64,000 bases of DNA. Origin: Caryophanales bacterium. GTDB lineage: Bacteria; Bacillota_I; Bacilli_A; Izemoplasmatales; UBA1188. Under the pieces are notes generated by a model that was not told the origin of the DNA, searched no databases, and saw only the letters and a program-made list of their open reading frames with translations. Location of the stretch: NCBI GenBank assembly GCA_020633845.1, contig JACKCW010000003.1:19179-83178 (forward strand). The letters run 5' to 3'. This document shows positions 54,430 through 63,045 of the stretch, one piece after another. The translations under genes and the position numbers were made by a program. Within the stretch, counting starts at the first letter, position 1. Every line of letters begins with the position of its first letter.

Positions 54430-54457
54430 ATTATAACACAGTATGATAAAAAGTCAA
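54430..54457 (-). promoter_or_regulatory. sigma-70 promoter of the antiporter gene
   Basis: On the minus strand TTGACT (54457-54452), 16 bases, TATAAT (54435-54430). The transcript would begin near 54423 and have a leader of about 90 bases. Confidence 0.7.
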
Positions 54458-54469
54458 AAAAACGATAAG

Positions 54470-55294
54470 TTAGGCAAAATTCTTCACTTCTTCCTCATTA
54501 ATCTTGTGGTATTTTTTCCAAACCATAACGGCCGGAATAACACATAAAAGACTCGCTAAGGTAATGATTGTTTCAACTAGATAAATATTATTCAGTTTAG
54601 CGGCTAAAACGACAGTTATGAAATCCAAGAGGAAATGAAGAAGGATAGCAAGCGGGAAAAGGAAAGCATGCTTTTTATCTTTCACGCTAAACCAGACAAG
54701 AACTGAGGCAGAAAGATGGAAGATAACCGCTGAAATTCTCTCCCAGATGGACAAAAGAAAATTATAAGGGTCGGTAGATGAAAGGACAATCGCAATATGA
54801 GTAAGCTGGGTTTTAAGAGTAGAGTCGGTCATATTATCAATAATAGAAGAATATATTCCGGTATTAATTAATATGGCGATGGCGAGATAGGAAATGATGG
54901 AAAAAAACAGAACAAGCATTACTTCACATCCGGCGTGTCCAGCTCCATACATCAGTGCATTTTTATCATTGTTCATATATTTTTTCAAAATAAATCTCAT
55001 AATGATATACCGTCCGCCCTCTTCAAAAACTGCGGCCATCAGCCCGCCGATTAATCCGTTTAGCCAAGGGTTTGAGACGATATAAACACCAGTATCGCCA
55101 TAATAAATTATGGAATTAAGGCCGCCCTCTAAAATGGATGAAAAAAGAAAGAACCCGGCAAAAGCGATAAAAAATACCGCAATGCTGGCTTTAAATTTCT
55201 TGTGGAAAATTAATAGCATTAAAAGCGGAATCAAAACCCCGCATAGAATATCTATTACCATAAAGATAATTGATAAACTTGGTACATTATTCAT
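54470..55294 (-). CDS. YhfC family intramembrane metalloprotease
   Basis: The 274-residue protein has about eight membrane helices and the YhfC pattern related to CPBP proteases: FEEGGRYIIMRF near residue 91 (Glu-Glu with Arg), GAGHAGCEVMLV near residue 117 and ERISAVIFHLSAS near residue 186, followed by HFLLDF near residue 220. These Glu and His residues would form a metal site in the membrane. Substrates are unknown. The antiporter gene lies 137 bases downstream on the same strand with its own promoter. Confidence 0.85.
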   Translation of the reverse strand: MNNVPSLSIIFMVIDILCGVLIPLLMLLIFHKKFKASIAVFFIAFAGFFLFSSILEGGLNSIIYYGDTGVYIVSNPWLNGLIGGLMAAVFEEGGRYIIMRFILKKYMNNDKNALMYGAGHAGCEVMLVLFFSIISYLAIAILINTGIYSSIIDNMTDSTLKTQLTHIAIVLSSTDPYNFLLSIWERISAVIFHLSASVLVWFSVKDKKHAFLFPLAILLHFLLDFITVVLAAKLNNIYLVETIITLASLLCVIPAVMVWKKYHKINEEEVKNFA

Positions 55295-55393
55295 TAAATA
55301 GTCCTCCCGCTTAAGAAACTTTACTTTAAGTATAATACATTATAGTTTATTCATAAGACAATATCAAAAAAAGACCAGTGCAAAAAAATGCAT

Positions 55394-55417
55394 AAAAAAA
55401 CTTCCAATCAATGGAAG
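55394..55417 (-). terminator. terminator after tRNA-Gly(TCC)
   Basis: On the minus strand CTTCCA pairs with TGGAAG (55417-55401) around a 5-base loop, followed by seven T. It lies 16 bases after the tRNA. Confidence 0.85.
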
Positions 55418-55433
55418 CTATTTCATAGTCTGA

Positions 55434-55507
55434 TGGAGCAGGTGATGAGAATCGAACTCACATAGTCAGCTTGGAAGGCTGATATTCTACCATTGAACTA
55501 CACCTGC
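55434..55507 (-). tRNA. tRNA-Gly (anticodon TCC)
   Basis: The minus strand folds into a full cloverleaf of 74 bases. The acceptor stem is GCAGGTG with CACCTGC, then T and an encoded CCA. The anticodon stem CAGCC/GGCTG variant encloses the loop with TCC. The T arm has GTTCGATTC. It reads GGA and, by wobble, GGG codons. Confidence 0.95.
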
Positions 55508-55519
55508 AAAGGCATAATA

Positions 55520-55548
55520 ATTTTAACACTTGGATTTTTTTAAGTCAA
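55520..55548 (-). promoter_or_regulatory. promoter of tRNA-Gly(TCC)
   Basis: On the minus strand TTGACT (55548-55543), 17 bases, TAAAAT (55525-55520), 12 bases before the mature tRNA. Confidence 0.75.
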
Positions 55549-55636
55549 GTTATTTCATATAGGGTATTCTGCTTATTATGTGGTATAATTTTATCGAATA
55601 TAATTTAAGACAATTTATAAGTAAAAAGAGGAAAAT

Positions 55637-58030
55637 ATGAATAAAAAAACTCAAGATTTAATTAAACAAATGACTATCGAAGAAAAACTTAAGTTTTTAC
55701 GTGGCGCCGGTTTTTGGCATTTTGAAGGTTTAGAAAGACTATCTATTCCATCCATCTGCGTGCAAGACGGTCCACACGGGCTTAGAAAAGTAACCGTAGG
55801 CGGATCTTCGGAATCGGTCCCTTCCGTTTGTTTCCCGACGGCATCGTCTTCGGCTTGTTCTTTTGATACTGATTTAATTAAAAAAATGGGAAATATGCTC
55901 GCAAGAGAATGCGCTCATAACGGCGTCAATATTATTTTAGGCCCGGGCGCCAATCACAAAAGAAGTCCTTTGTGCGGCAGAAACTTTGAATATTTCAGCG
56001 AAGATCCGGTTTTATCGGGCAAAATAACAGCTTCTTACATAAATGGTATGCAGGAAGAAGGTATCGGTACTTCTTTAAAACATTTTGCGTGTAATTCTCA
56101 AGAATACTATAGAATCACTTGTGATTCGATAGTTGATAAAAGAGCTTTACACGAAATATATTTAAAACAATACGAAATAGCCGTAAAAGAGGCACAGCCG
56201 ACTACTATTATGACCTCTTATAATAAAATAAATGGCATTTATTCTTCCGAAAACCATTATTTGATGGAAGAAGTGGCGCGAAATAAATGGGGATATAAAG
56301 GTCTTTTTATCAGCGACTGGGGCGCTAACGCTTCTATTGCCCCATCTTATGAAGCTGGTTTAAATATTGAAATGCCGGGTGTGGTTGGAGCATACGAAAA
56401 TCTCATAAAAGAAAATGCAGATGGTAGATTAAAAGAAGAGATTATTGATAAAGCGGTGGCACCGATTATTGACCTATCTTTTAGATTAAGCGAAAGCATT
56501 CAAAAGACACCTGATTTTAACTTAAAAGAATCATTGGCCACCGCAAAAGAAGTATCTCTATCATCACAAGTTCTTTTAAAGAACGAAGACAATATTCTTC
56601 CTCTAAAAAAAGACTTAAAAATCGGAGTCATCGGTGAATTTGCGGAAAAGCCTAGATATCAAGGCGCCGGATCTTCCATTATTAATCCAATTTATTTAGA
56701 CAACTTCTTATCGGTTCTTGATGAAAACAAAATCAGTTACGAATATGAAAAAGGATATTCTTCGTCATCCCCGGATAAAAAAGCCCGGATTAAAGAAGCG
56801 GTTAAAGTGGCCGAAGGGAAAGATGTTGTTTTACTTTTCGCGGGTCTGCCTCCAGCCTATGAATCGGAAGGTTTTGATCGAGAGAATTTAGATATGCCGG
56901 AAGCGATGGTTGCTTTAGCTGAGGCCATATCTAATGTTAATAAAAACTTAGTAGTGATTTTAGAATGCGGTTCCCCTATTTCGCTTCCGTTTAAAGACAA
57001 AGCTAAAGGTATTCTTTTAACTTATCTGGGTGGCTCTATGTCAGCACACGCTACCTTTGATCTTGTTTTCGGCGATCAAAACCCGTCCGGAAGATTGGCC
57101 GAGACTTGGCCTTTATCCGTTCAAGATACCCCGTGTTATAAATCATACGGAGATAAGTATCAGTCTTTCTATAAAGAGAGTATTTATACGGGCTACCGTT
57201 ATTATGATAAAAAGAATATAGAAGTGCTTTATCCTTTCGGTTACGGCCTTAGTTATACCAAGTTTACTTATTCCGATTTAAAGGTGGAAAAGAGTTATGA
57301 AGCCCTTAAAGATTCATCACTAAAAGTATCTCTTAAAGTTAAAAATACCGGGAAATTATCCGGAAAAGAAGTAGTGGAATTATATATCGGAAAGCAAAAT
57401 TCTTTCGTGCACAGACCGCTTAGAGAACTTAAAGCTTTTTGCAAAGTATTTTTAGAACCGGAAGAAGAAAAGGAAGTGTCTTTCTTTTTAAATCCTTCGG
57501 ACTTCACATATTTTGAAGAATCAATTGACGATTTCTATATTGAAGAGGGATTATATCAAATAGAAATCGGCAAATCATCAAGAGACATCGTTTTAAGCGC
57601 TTCCATAGATGTGATAAACAAAGATAAGAAAGAAGTAAAGATTAATGAAGATGCAAATAAGCTTTATAATGATTTTTCTTCTTACAATCTTGATGAAATG
57701 GATAATAAAGATTTCGAGAAAGTCATTGGATACAAGATACCTTTATTATCTCCGGTAAAGCCATTTACGCCTAACTCGACCTTTTATGAGGCAAGGCATA
57801 CTTTCTTCGGCATGATTTTTGCGATAGTAATGAAAATCGCGATGACGAACGCCTTACTCGGCCACTACAGTGCCGGAAGAAAAAGAGCGGAAGATGCCGC
57901 TCTTGGAATGCCTATTAGATCAATATCAATGGGCGGTGAAAGGTTCAACAAGCACTTTATCAACGGGCTTGTGCTTCTTTTCAACCATAAGTTGTTTAAG
58001 GGTTTAGTTGAAATAGGGAGGAAGAAATAA
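55637..58030 (+). CDS. glycoside hydrolase family 3 (beta-glucosidase-like)
   Basis: The 797-residue protein has the GH3 layout. The N-terminal TIM barrel (about 1-290) shows DGPHGLRK near residue 41, GPGANHKRSPLCGRNFEYFS near residue 99 and the nucleophile Asp227 in FISDWGANAS. The C-terminal sandwich (about 325-530) follows with GLPPAYESEGFDRENL near residue 405. A fibronectin III-like domain (about 555-660) comes next. The last 100 residues are helical and common in Firmicutes GH3 enzymes. There is no signal peptide, so it acts on imported sugars. TATAAT boxes at 55584 and 55599 and GAGGA precede the ATG. Substrate is probably a beta-glucoside or xyloside. Confidence 0.92.
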   Translation: MNKKTQDLIKQMTIEEKLKFLRGAGFWHFEGLERLSIPSICVQDGPHGLRKVTVGGSSESVPSVCFPTASSSACSFDTDLIKKMGNMLARECAHNGVNIILGPGANHKRSPLCGRNFEYFSEDPVLSGKITASYINGMQEEGIGTSLKHFACNSQEYYRITCDSIVDKRALHEIYLKQYEIAVKEAQPTTIMTSYNKINGIYSSENHYLMEEVARNKWGYKGLFISDWGANASIAPSYEAGLNIEMPGVVGAYENLIKENADGRLKEEIIDKAVAPIIDLSFRLSESIQKTPDFNLKESLATAKEVSLSSQVLLKNEDNILPLKKDLKIGVIGEFAEKPRYQGAGSSIINPIYLDNFLSVLDENKISYEYEKGYSSSSPDKKARIKEAVKVAEGKDVVLLFAGLPPAYESEGFDRENLDMPEAMVALAEAISNVNKNLVVILECGSPISLPFKDKAKGILLTYLGGSMSAHATFDLVFGDQNPSGRLAETWPLSVQDTPCYKSYGDKYQSFYKESIYTGYRYYDKKNIEVLYPFGYGLSYTKFTYSDLKVEKSYEALKDSSLKVSLKVKNTGKLSGKEVVELYIGKQNSFVHRPLRELKAFCKVFLEPEEEKEVSFFLNPSDFTYFEESIDDFYIEEGLYQIEIGKSSRDIVLSASIDVINKDKKEVKINEDANKLYNDFSSYNLDEMDNKDFEKVIGYKIPLLSPVKPFTPNSTFYEARHTFFGMIFAIVMKIAMTNALLGHYSAGRKRAEDAALGMPIRSISMGGERFNKHFINGLVLLFNHKLFKGLVEIGRKK

Positions 58031-58045
58031 TCTTCCTCTTTTTTA
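58018..58045. terminator. terminator between GH3 and SIS genes
   Basis: GAGGAAGA (58018-58025) pairs perfectly with TCTTCCTC (58031-58038); the GH3 stop codon lies in the 5-base loop and a T run follows. Confidence 0.85.
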
Positions 58046-59122
58046 TTTAGTCAAGGTTACTTTTTTAAGAGATCTCGGTTTATCCGGATCAAGTCCCTTT
58101 TTACAGGCTACTTTCACTGTCGAAAGTTGAATAACAAAGGCCAAGAGGAAAATCAGATATTCTTCGGTTAATGAAGAAGAAAAACTATAGAATTTAGCCT
58201 TGTTGGAGATTAAGCCCAAGTTATTGGTTAACACATGAACATCCGCTCCAAGTGAGTTAAGTTTATCAACACATTCTTTGAAACTTTCATTTCTAAAATC
58301 GTCAAGCGATCCCTTCGGTCCATATTTCGGGGCGATAATAAGAGCGAAAGTGCCATTATCAACCATAGCCAAAGGTCCGTGGTAGAAGGCAACTGATGAA
58401 TAAGACTGAAGCCGCATATAACAGGTTTCACTCATTTTGATTCTAGCCTCATCCGCTAAACCGAGAGAGATTCCTCTTGTGACCACGAAGCCGTCTTTAA
58501 CATCTTTAATTGAATCGGATAGTTTATCACTTAAACTTTCCGCCTCATCTTTAAAAGATAAGAGCTCACTAGGCAGATGATATAATTTATCCAGTGACTC
58601 TTTATCGTTCGCAAGAATATCGACAAGAGCGCTTAGAAGATACATCTGAGCGCTATAGGTTTTAGTAGCGGCTAAACTCTTTTCTTCTTTGCAGTTTAAA
58701 TATAGGTGGTAGTCCGCAAGTTTCGCAAGAGGACTATCCGTAAAATTAGTAATAGCGACAGTTAAGGCTCCTTGAGCTTTAGCTTGTTTGATTATTTCAA
58801 TTCCATCCATCGCTTCTCCGCTTTGCGATACGGCGATAACTAATGAATTATCGTATTTCATTACTGAGTTATATACGGTAATGACGGATGGAGAGGCGAT
58901 ATCGACCGGAAGTCCCATTTTTACGCCGATTAAATACCTATAGAACAAAAGGGCATTTTCTGATGTGCCTCTTCCGGTAACATAAGAAAAGCGAATTTCT
59001 CTTTTTTCAAATTCCTCTTTTACTTTTAAAAGAGTAGGCAGATTTATATCAATTAAGGTCGAAAGAATTAGAGGAGTTTCGTTAATTTCTTTATACATTA
59101 AAGTATCTTGATAGTTTTTCAT
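58043..59122 (-). CDS. SIS-domain sugar isomerase/deaminase (GlmS isomerase-like)
   Basis: ATG 59122 is chosen (359 residues), with GGTGAT upstream; a TTG at 59143 has no site. It matches the isomerase half of GlmS without the glutaminase half: two SIS domains with VTGRGTSENALLF near residue 48 and AVSQSGEAMDGIEI near residue 93, then SLAATKTYSAQMYLL, ETCYMRLQSYSSVAFYHGPLA near residue 233 and the C-terminal DPDKPRSLKKVT. Relatives include AgaS, FrlB and GlcN-6-P deaminase-like proteins. The function is probably handling of an amino sugar phosphate. It is convergent with the GH3 gene. Confidence 0.82.
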   Translation of the reverse strand: MKNYQDTLMYKEINETPLILSTLIDINLPTLLKVKEEFEKREIRFSYVTGRGTSENALLFYRYLIGVKMGLPVDIASPSVITVYNSVMKYDNSLVIAVSQSGEAMDGIEIIKQAKAQGALTVAITNFTDSPLAKLADYHLYLNCKEEKSLAATKTYSAQMYLLSALVDILANDKESLDKLYHLPSELLSFKDEAESLSDKLSDSIKDVKDGFVVTRGISLGLADEARIKMSETCYMRLQSYSSVAFYHGPLAMVDNGTFALIIAPKYGPKGSLDDFRNESFKECVDKLNSLGADVHVLTNNLGLISNKAKFYSFSSSLTEEYLIFLLAFVIQLSTVKVACKKGLDPDKPRSLKKVTLTK

Positions 59123-59187
59123 TTTTATCACCGTTCCATACAATATGATACAATGAATAGGCCAAAAAATATGTGATTATTTTCGTC

Positions 59188-59216
59188 TTGAAAAAAAATA
59201 ATGGATATGTTATCAT
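59188..59216 (+). promoter_or_regulatory. promoter of tRNA-Gly(GCC)
   Basis: TTGAAA (59188-59193), 17 bases, TATCAT (59211-59216), 12 bases before the mature tRNA. Confidence 0.65.
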
Positions 59217-59228
59217 TATTTCGCGAGT

Positions 59229-59303
59229 GTCGCAGTAATATAACGGTTATTATACCTGCTTGCCATGCAGGAGATGGCGGTTCGATTCCGCTCTGCGGCT
59301 CCA
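59229..59303 (+). tRNA. tRNA-Gly (anticodon GCC)
   Basis: The 75-base cloverleaf has acceptor stem GTCGCAG with CTGCGGC (one G-U), an anticodon stem CCTGC/GCAGG around TTGCCAT with anticodon GCC, a T arm with GTTCGATTC, and an encoded CCA. It is closely similar to the CCC gene at 60098. Confidence 0.95.
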
Positions 59304-59312
59304 ATAAAACCC

Positions 59313-59343
59313 AAAACTTGGAATATTCCAAGTTTTATTTTTA
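59313..59343 (+). terminator. terminator after tRNA-Gly(GCC)
   Basis: AAAACTTGGAAT (59313-59324) is followed at once by its perfect complement (59325-59336) and a T-rich tail. Confidence 0.8.
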
Positions 59344-59425
59344 TCTTTAGTTATTTGATTTAAATTGAGATATTTAGTCCTTTGTAGTATAACTATAAAC
59401 TGTGTGGCAAAAAGGAGATCTGAAA

Positions 59426-60055
59426 ATGACAATTAAAACTAAAAAGAATAAAGTCAGACTTTTAGCCTACTACGGAATTCTTTCCGCCATTACTATCGCG
59501 TTTGCCTTTATCCTTATTCCGGTTACTCCGGGACTCCCCGGTATCACTTTAACTATTATCCCTGTCGCATTCGGCGCAATTTGCGTTTCCCCGATCTGCG
59601 GTCTTTTCTTAGGCTTTATTTTTGGAATAGTCAGTTTTTTTCAATGTTTCGGTTTTAGTGCCTTTGGCACTGCGCTTTTTGCGATAAATCCGTTTTTTAC
59701 TTTTATCGTTTGTGTTCCAACCAGAATGTTAGTGGGTCTTTTAACCGGGCTAATCTTTAAATCATTCAGAGTAAAAGAAGTAAAGAGCCCTAGATATCAC
59801 ATCGGGACTATTATATCCAACGTTTCCTGCGCTCTATTAAATACTGTTCTTGTTATGGGGACAGTTATGCTTCTGTTTTATAATTCAACTTTAATTCAGA
59901 GCTTAATGACGGCCTATTCTACCACCAATGTTTTCCTTTTTGTGGTTTTAATGGTTGGAATTAACGGTCTTGTCGAAGCGGTAGTCTGCTTATCGGTCGG
60001 TTCGATTCTAACCGGAAGACTATATCCTATTGTCAGAAAAAATCTGTTGGTTTAG
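59426..60055 (+). CDS. ECF transporter S component
   Basis: ATG 59426 is chosen (209 residues), with AAAGGAGA 8 bases upstream; the GTG at 59402 precedes this site. Six membrane helices are visible, with LIPVTPGLPGITLTIIPVAF near residue 33 and FSAFGTALFAINPFFTFIV near residue 80, the usual pattern of substrate-binding S components that pair with EcfT and EcfA. These proteins import vitamins or cofactors. The pattern is nearest to pantothenate- or precursor-type S components, but the substrate is not certain. No T or A component genes are in the window. Confidence 0.8.
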   Translation: MTIKTKKNKVRLLAYYGILSAITIAFAFILIPVTPGLPGITLTIIPVAFGAICVSPICGLFLGFIFGIVSFFQCFGFSAFGTALFAINPFFTFIVCVPTRMLVGLLTGLIFKSFRVKEVKSPRYHIGTIISNVSCALLNTVLVMGTVMLLFYNSTLIQSLMTAYSTTNVFLFVVLMVGINGLVEAVVCLSVGSILTGRLYPIVRKNLLV

Positions 60056-60058
60056 TCT

Positions 60059-60087
60059 TTACCTTTTCATTACTGTTTTGATATAAT
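60059..60087 (+). promoter_or_regulatory. promoter of tRNA-Gly(CCC)
   Basis: TTACCT (60059-60064), 17 bases, TATAAT (60082-60087), 10 bases before the mature tRNA. The -10 box is perfect and the -35 box weak. Confidence 0.55.
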
Positions 60088-60097
60088 ATAGGTACAA

Positions 60098-60172
60098 GCC
60101 ATAGTAATATAATGGTCATTATACCTGCTTCCCAAGCAGGAGATGGCGGTTCGATTCCGCTCTGTGGCTCCA
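60098..60172 (+). tRNA. tRNA-Gly (anticodon CCC)
   Basis: The 75-base cloverleaf has acceptor stem GCCATAG with CTGTGGC, the anticodon stem CCTGC/GCAGG around TTCCCAA with anticodon CCC, a T arm identical to the GCC gene, and an encoded CCA. It probably arose by duplication from the GCC gene. Confidence 0.95.
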
Positions 60173-60182
60173 CCTATATACA

Positions 60183-60205
60183 AGAGACCTTCTGGTCTCT
60201 TTTTA
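60183..60205 (+). terminator. terminator after tRNA-Gly(CCC)
   Basis: AGAGACC (60183-60189) pairs with GGTCTCT (60194-60200) around TTCT, followed by TTTT. Confidence 0.88.
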
Positions 60206-60268
60206 TATTACTGTTGTCTATGAAGAGATAATTATGGTAAAATTAATTATCTTTTATCGGAGATAATT

Positions 60269-61204
60269 ATGAAGAAAAACAGAATAAAAAAAGAAAAACC
60301 AGCTTTCTTCAAAGAAATGAAATGGACCAATTTTATCGGTCTTCTTTTGGCAGGGTTTATTAATTCAATCGGAGTTATTCTTCTTTTAAATCCAGTTGGA
60401 CTTCTGGATTCCGGAATATCGGGATTATCGCTTCTATTAGATAGAGTAACCCCTTCTTATTTAGTGTTTTCTATGTTTCTAATTGCGCTTAATTTTCCTT
60501 TTTATATTATCGCTCATAAAAAGATTGGGCCGGCTTTCACAATCTATTCTCTTTTCGCCATTCTAATTTATTCTCTTTTTGCCTTTATATTTAAGGATTT
60601 AATATCTTTTAATTACGCCGTAAACGGTTCGCCAATCTCTGGATGGGACATTCTTCTTTCCGCTCTTTTCGGTGGCTTATTATCCGGAATCGGTTCTGGA
60701 CTTACCATTCGTTTTGGCGGTGCCATGGACGGGGTTGAAGTAATGTCTGTGATGTTTGCGAAGAAAATCGGTATCTCCACCGGTGGTTTCGTGATGGCAT
60801 TTAACGTTATTTTATATACCATATCGGCTATTATCTTCAAGTCTTGGGAAATTCCTCTTTATTCAATAATCGCTTATTTTGTCGGCACCAAGACCATTGA
60901 CTTTATTGTAGAAGGACTAGACAAAGCTAATTCGGCTATTGTCGTAACGGAGAAAAAAGAAGTACTGGCCAAAGCATTATCCGATGCCCTTGGAAGAGGA
61001 ATAACTATTTTAGACGGGAAAGGCTATTATTCCGATAGTAAGAAGTACGTTATTTATTTAGTGGTAAATCGTTTTGAAATAATGAAACTGAAAAAAATCG
61101 TTAAAGAAATTGACCCGGATGCTTTTGTGTCGATAAACGAAGTTTCAGATACGCTTGGAAATGAATTTAGGTTTAAATTGAAAGGGAAAAAGGAAGAGAA
61201 ATGA
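60269..61204 (+). CDS. YitT family membrane protein
   Basis: The 311-residue protein has the YitT layout. Six or so membrane helices (about 18-215) include LNPVGLLDSGISGLSLLLD near residue 41, the conserved GG-type segment GGALSG-like near 135 and KTIDFIVEGLDKANSAIVV near residue 208. A C-terminal DUF2179 domain (about 220-300) contains LGRGITILDGKGYYSDSKK. Function is unknown; some members take part in export of small molecules. The next gene starts inside its last codon in an ATGA overlap. Confidence 0.9.
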   Translation: MKKNRIKKEKPAFFKEMKWTNFIGLLLAGFINSIGVILLLNPVGLLDSGISGLSLLLDRVTPSYLVFSMFLIALNFPFYIIAHKKIGPAFTIYSLFAILIYSLFAFIFKDLISFNYAVNGSPISGWDILLSALFGGLLSGIGSGLTIRFGGAMDGVEVMSVMFAKKIGISTGGFVMAFNVILYTISAIIFKSWEIPLYSIIAYFVGTKTIDFIVEGLDKANSAIVVTEKKEVLAKALSDALGRGITILDGKGYYSDSKKYVIYLVVNRFEIMKLKKIVKEIDPDAFVSINEVSDTLGNEFRFKLKGKKEEK

Positions 61205-61797
61205 CAAAGCACTGTTACAAAGAATTACCTGAAGGATATGAAAAGATTTTTGAAGTAGACGCCAAGAAAACTAAGACTGCCGTTTTAATGAATGTCTTCG
61301 CCCTCGTTTTAACGATAATTATGGCCGCCATTTTGATATTAATCGTCTTTAAAAATAATTTTCATATAGTCATAGGCACTGATCTTCTCATCATTATGTT
61401 AGTACTTTTAGTTTCTTTAGTTCTCTATATGGTACTTCACGAGTTGACTCACGGCATCTTATATAAAATAATGACTAAAGAAAAGCTAAAATTCGGATTA
61501 ACTTTTAGTTGTGCCTATTGCGGAGTGCCAAATCTTTATGTGGATAAGAAGACAGCTTTATTAGCGCTTTTAGCTCCGTTTACTGTGTTCAGTATAGTAT
61601 TTCTAGTGCCACTAATTGTTTTCGCCACTACCGGAAATGATTTGATGTCGTTATTTTTTATTCTGATGTTTTCTATTCATTTCGGCGGTTGCATCGGTGA
61701 TTTATATGATACTTACCTTCTCCTTTTTAAATTTAAAGGAGAAATATATGTTAAAGACGATGGCGCAAAGCAAGAATTCTTCCAAAAAAATAAATAA
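61201..61797 (+). CDS. DUF3267 family putative membrane metalloprotease
   Basis: The 198-residue protein has four membrane helices, the second ending in LHELTHGI near residue 82, an HExxH-type zinc site (HELTH). GVPNLYVDKKTALLALLAPF near residue 108 and HFGGCIGDLYDTYLL near residue 160 fit the DUF3267 family, related to site-2-type membrane proteases. The start overlaps the YitT stop by four bases, so they are translated together. It ends at a strong terminator. Substrate is unknown. Confidence 0.8.
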   Translation: MTKHCYKELPEGYEKIFEVDAKKTKTAVLMNVFALVLTIIMAAILILIVFKNNFHIVIGTDLLIIMLVLLVSLVLYMVLHELTHGILYKIMTKEKLKFGLTFSCAYCGVPNLYVDKKTALLALLAPFTVFSIVFLVPLIVFATTGNDLMSLFFILMFSIHFGGCIGDLYDTYLLLFKFKGEIYVKDDGAKQEFFQKNK

Positions 61798-61824
61798 AAA
61801 AGCGCCGAAAATGGCGCTTTTTAA
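61797..61824. terminator. bidirectional terminator between DUF3267 and galK
   Basis: AAAAAGCGCC (61797-61806) pairs with GGCGCTTTTT (61813-61822) around a 6-base loop, with T runs on both strands. Confidence 0.88.
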
Positions 61825-61827
61825 TTT

Positions 61828-63045
61828 TTATTCATTGATAATAGAGGTTCCAATCGGTCTAAGCGTTACTTTTAAAACGTTTCTTTCGCCGAAGACTTCT
61901 TTCATTTTTTCAATATAAGATAACTGCTCTTTAACGTTCACATAAGCGATAATGGTGCCTTGAAAGCCACCGCCGTGAACTCTTACGGCTCCGTCTTTGA
62001 TATATTTCTTAGAAAGGGCTAGCGCAAGAGCGATTCCTTGTTTTGTATCTTTTTGTACGAAACAGTTTTCGAGGAGACTATAAGAAGACTCTCCGCTTTC
62101 GTTTACCTTTTCTAAGAAGGTTTTTACGTCATTTGTTTTTAATGCTTCATAAGCGTCTTTTACTCTTTTGTTTTCATCAAAGTAGTGGATAGATCTTAAA
62201 ATTGCTCTCCCACCGCATTTTTTCTTAATTAAAGGAAGAGAAGAATAGAATTCTTTTTCATCAACATCCCTTAAAGTCTCTTGATGAAAAACGTTGGCCA
62301 CTTTTTTCATATCCTCTTTGATTGAGGCGTAATATTTAGTTAGCGAGGCGTGACTGCCGCCGGTATTTACTAAAACAACCCGGTAATCTTTTAAATTAAA
62401 ATTAAAGTTTTCAAAAGAAGGGTGAGCGGTATCTTTAAAATCAATATAGTTGAATCCGCCTAAAGAAATTCCCATTTGGTCAAGAAGTCCGGAAGGCTTT
62501 TTAAAATACACGTTCTCACTGTATTGGGCAATTTTAGCGAGGGTTACTCGGTCAATCTTATCATCATTGAAATAGAAATTGATTATTTCTGCGATTAAAA
62601 GTTCAAAGGAAGCGCTTGAGGAAAGACCGGCGCCTTTAAAAATTTTGGAAGATGTCGATATTTCCATACCGCCGATTTTGTAGTCCAATTCTTTCATTCT
62701 AAAAAGCACACCGCGTAAAAGAGCGTTACTTTTACCGTTTTCATTTTCTTTTGGGGAAAGATCATTGATGTCAACGTGGTTTAAAGGATAACCTTCGCTC
62801 TTTAAATAAAAGTTTGAATCATTTCTTTTTTTAACGGCCGCGATGATATCGAGGTCAATGGAAGACACCATAACGAGACCGTTATTGTGATCGGTATGAT
62901 TTCCGAGGATCTCGATTCTTCCGGGTGAAGAAAAATAGGCCTCCGGTTCTTCGTGATAGTTATCTAAAAAGATTTCCCGAATTTTGTTTTTACGGTTAAA
63001 GTACCATTTGTAGCGGTTTCCGTAGATATTTTTAAGATTACTCAT
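61828..63045 (-). CDS. galK: galactokinase
   Basis: GalK phosphorylates galactose in the Leloir pathway. The 405-residue GHMP kinase has PGRIEILGNHTDHNNGLV near residue 41 (galactose site), the ATP loop GAGLSSSASFELLIAE near residue 138 and VRVHGGGFQGTIIAYV near residue 360. Length is normal. The start overlaps the end of galT by 8 bases, so galT and galK form an operon. No galE or galM is in view. Confidence 0.95.
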   Translation of the reverse strand: MSNLKNIYGNRYKWYFNRKNKIREIFLDNYHEEPEAYFSSPGRIEILGNHTDHNNGLVMVSSIDLDIIAAVKKRNDSNFYLKSEGYPLNHVDINDLSPKENENGKSNALLRGVLFRMKELDYKIGGMEISTSSKIFKGAGLSSSASFELLIAEIINFYFNDDKIDRVTLAKIAQYSENVYFKKPSGLLDQMGISLGGFNYIDFKDTAHPSFENFNFNLKDYRVVLVNTGGSHASLTKYYASIKEDMKKVANVFHQETLRDVDEKEFYSSLPLIKKKCGGRAILRSIHYFDENKRVKDAYEALKTNDVKTFLEKVNESGESSYSLLENCFVQKDTKQGIALALALSKKYIKDGAVRVHGGGFQGTIIAYVNVKEQLSYIEKMKEVFGERNVLKVTLRPIGTSIINE

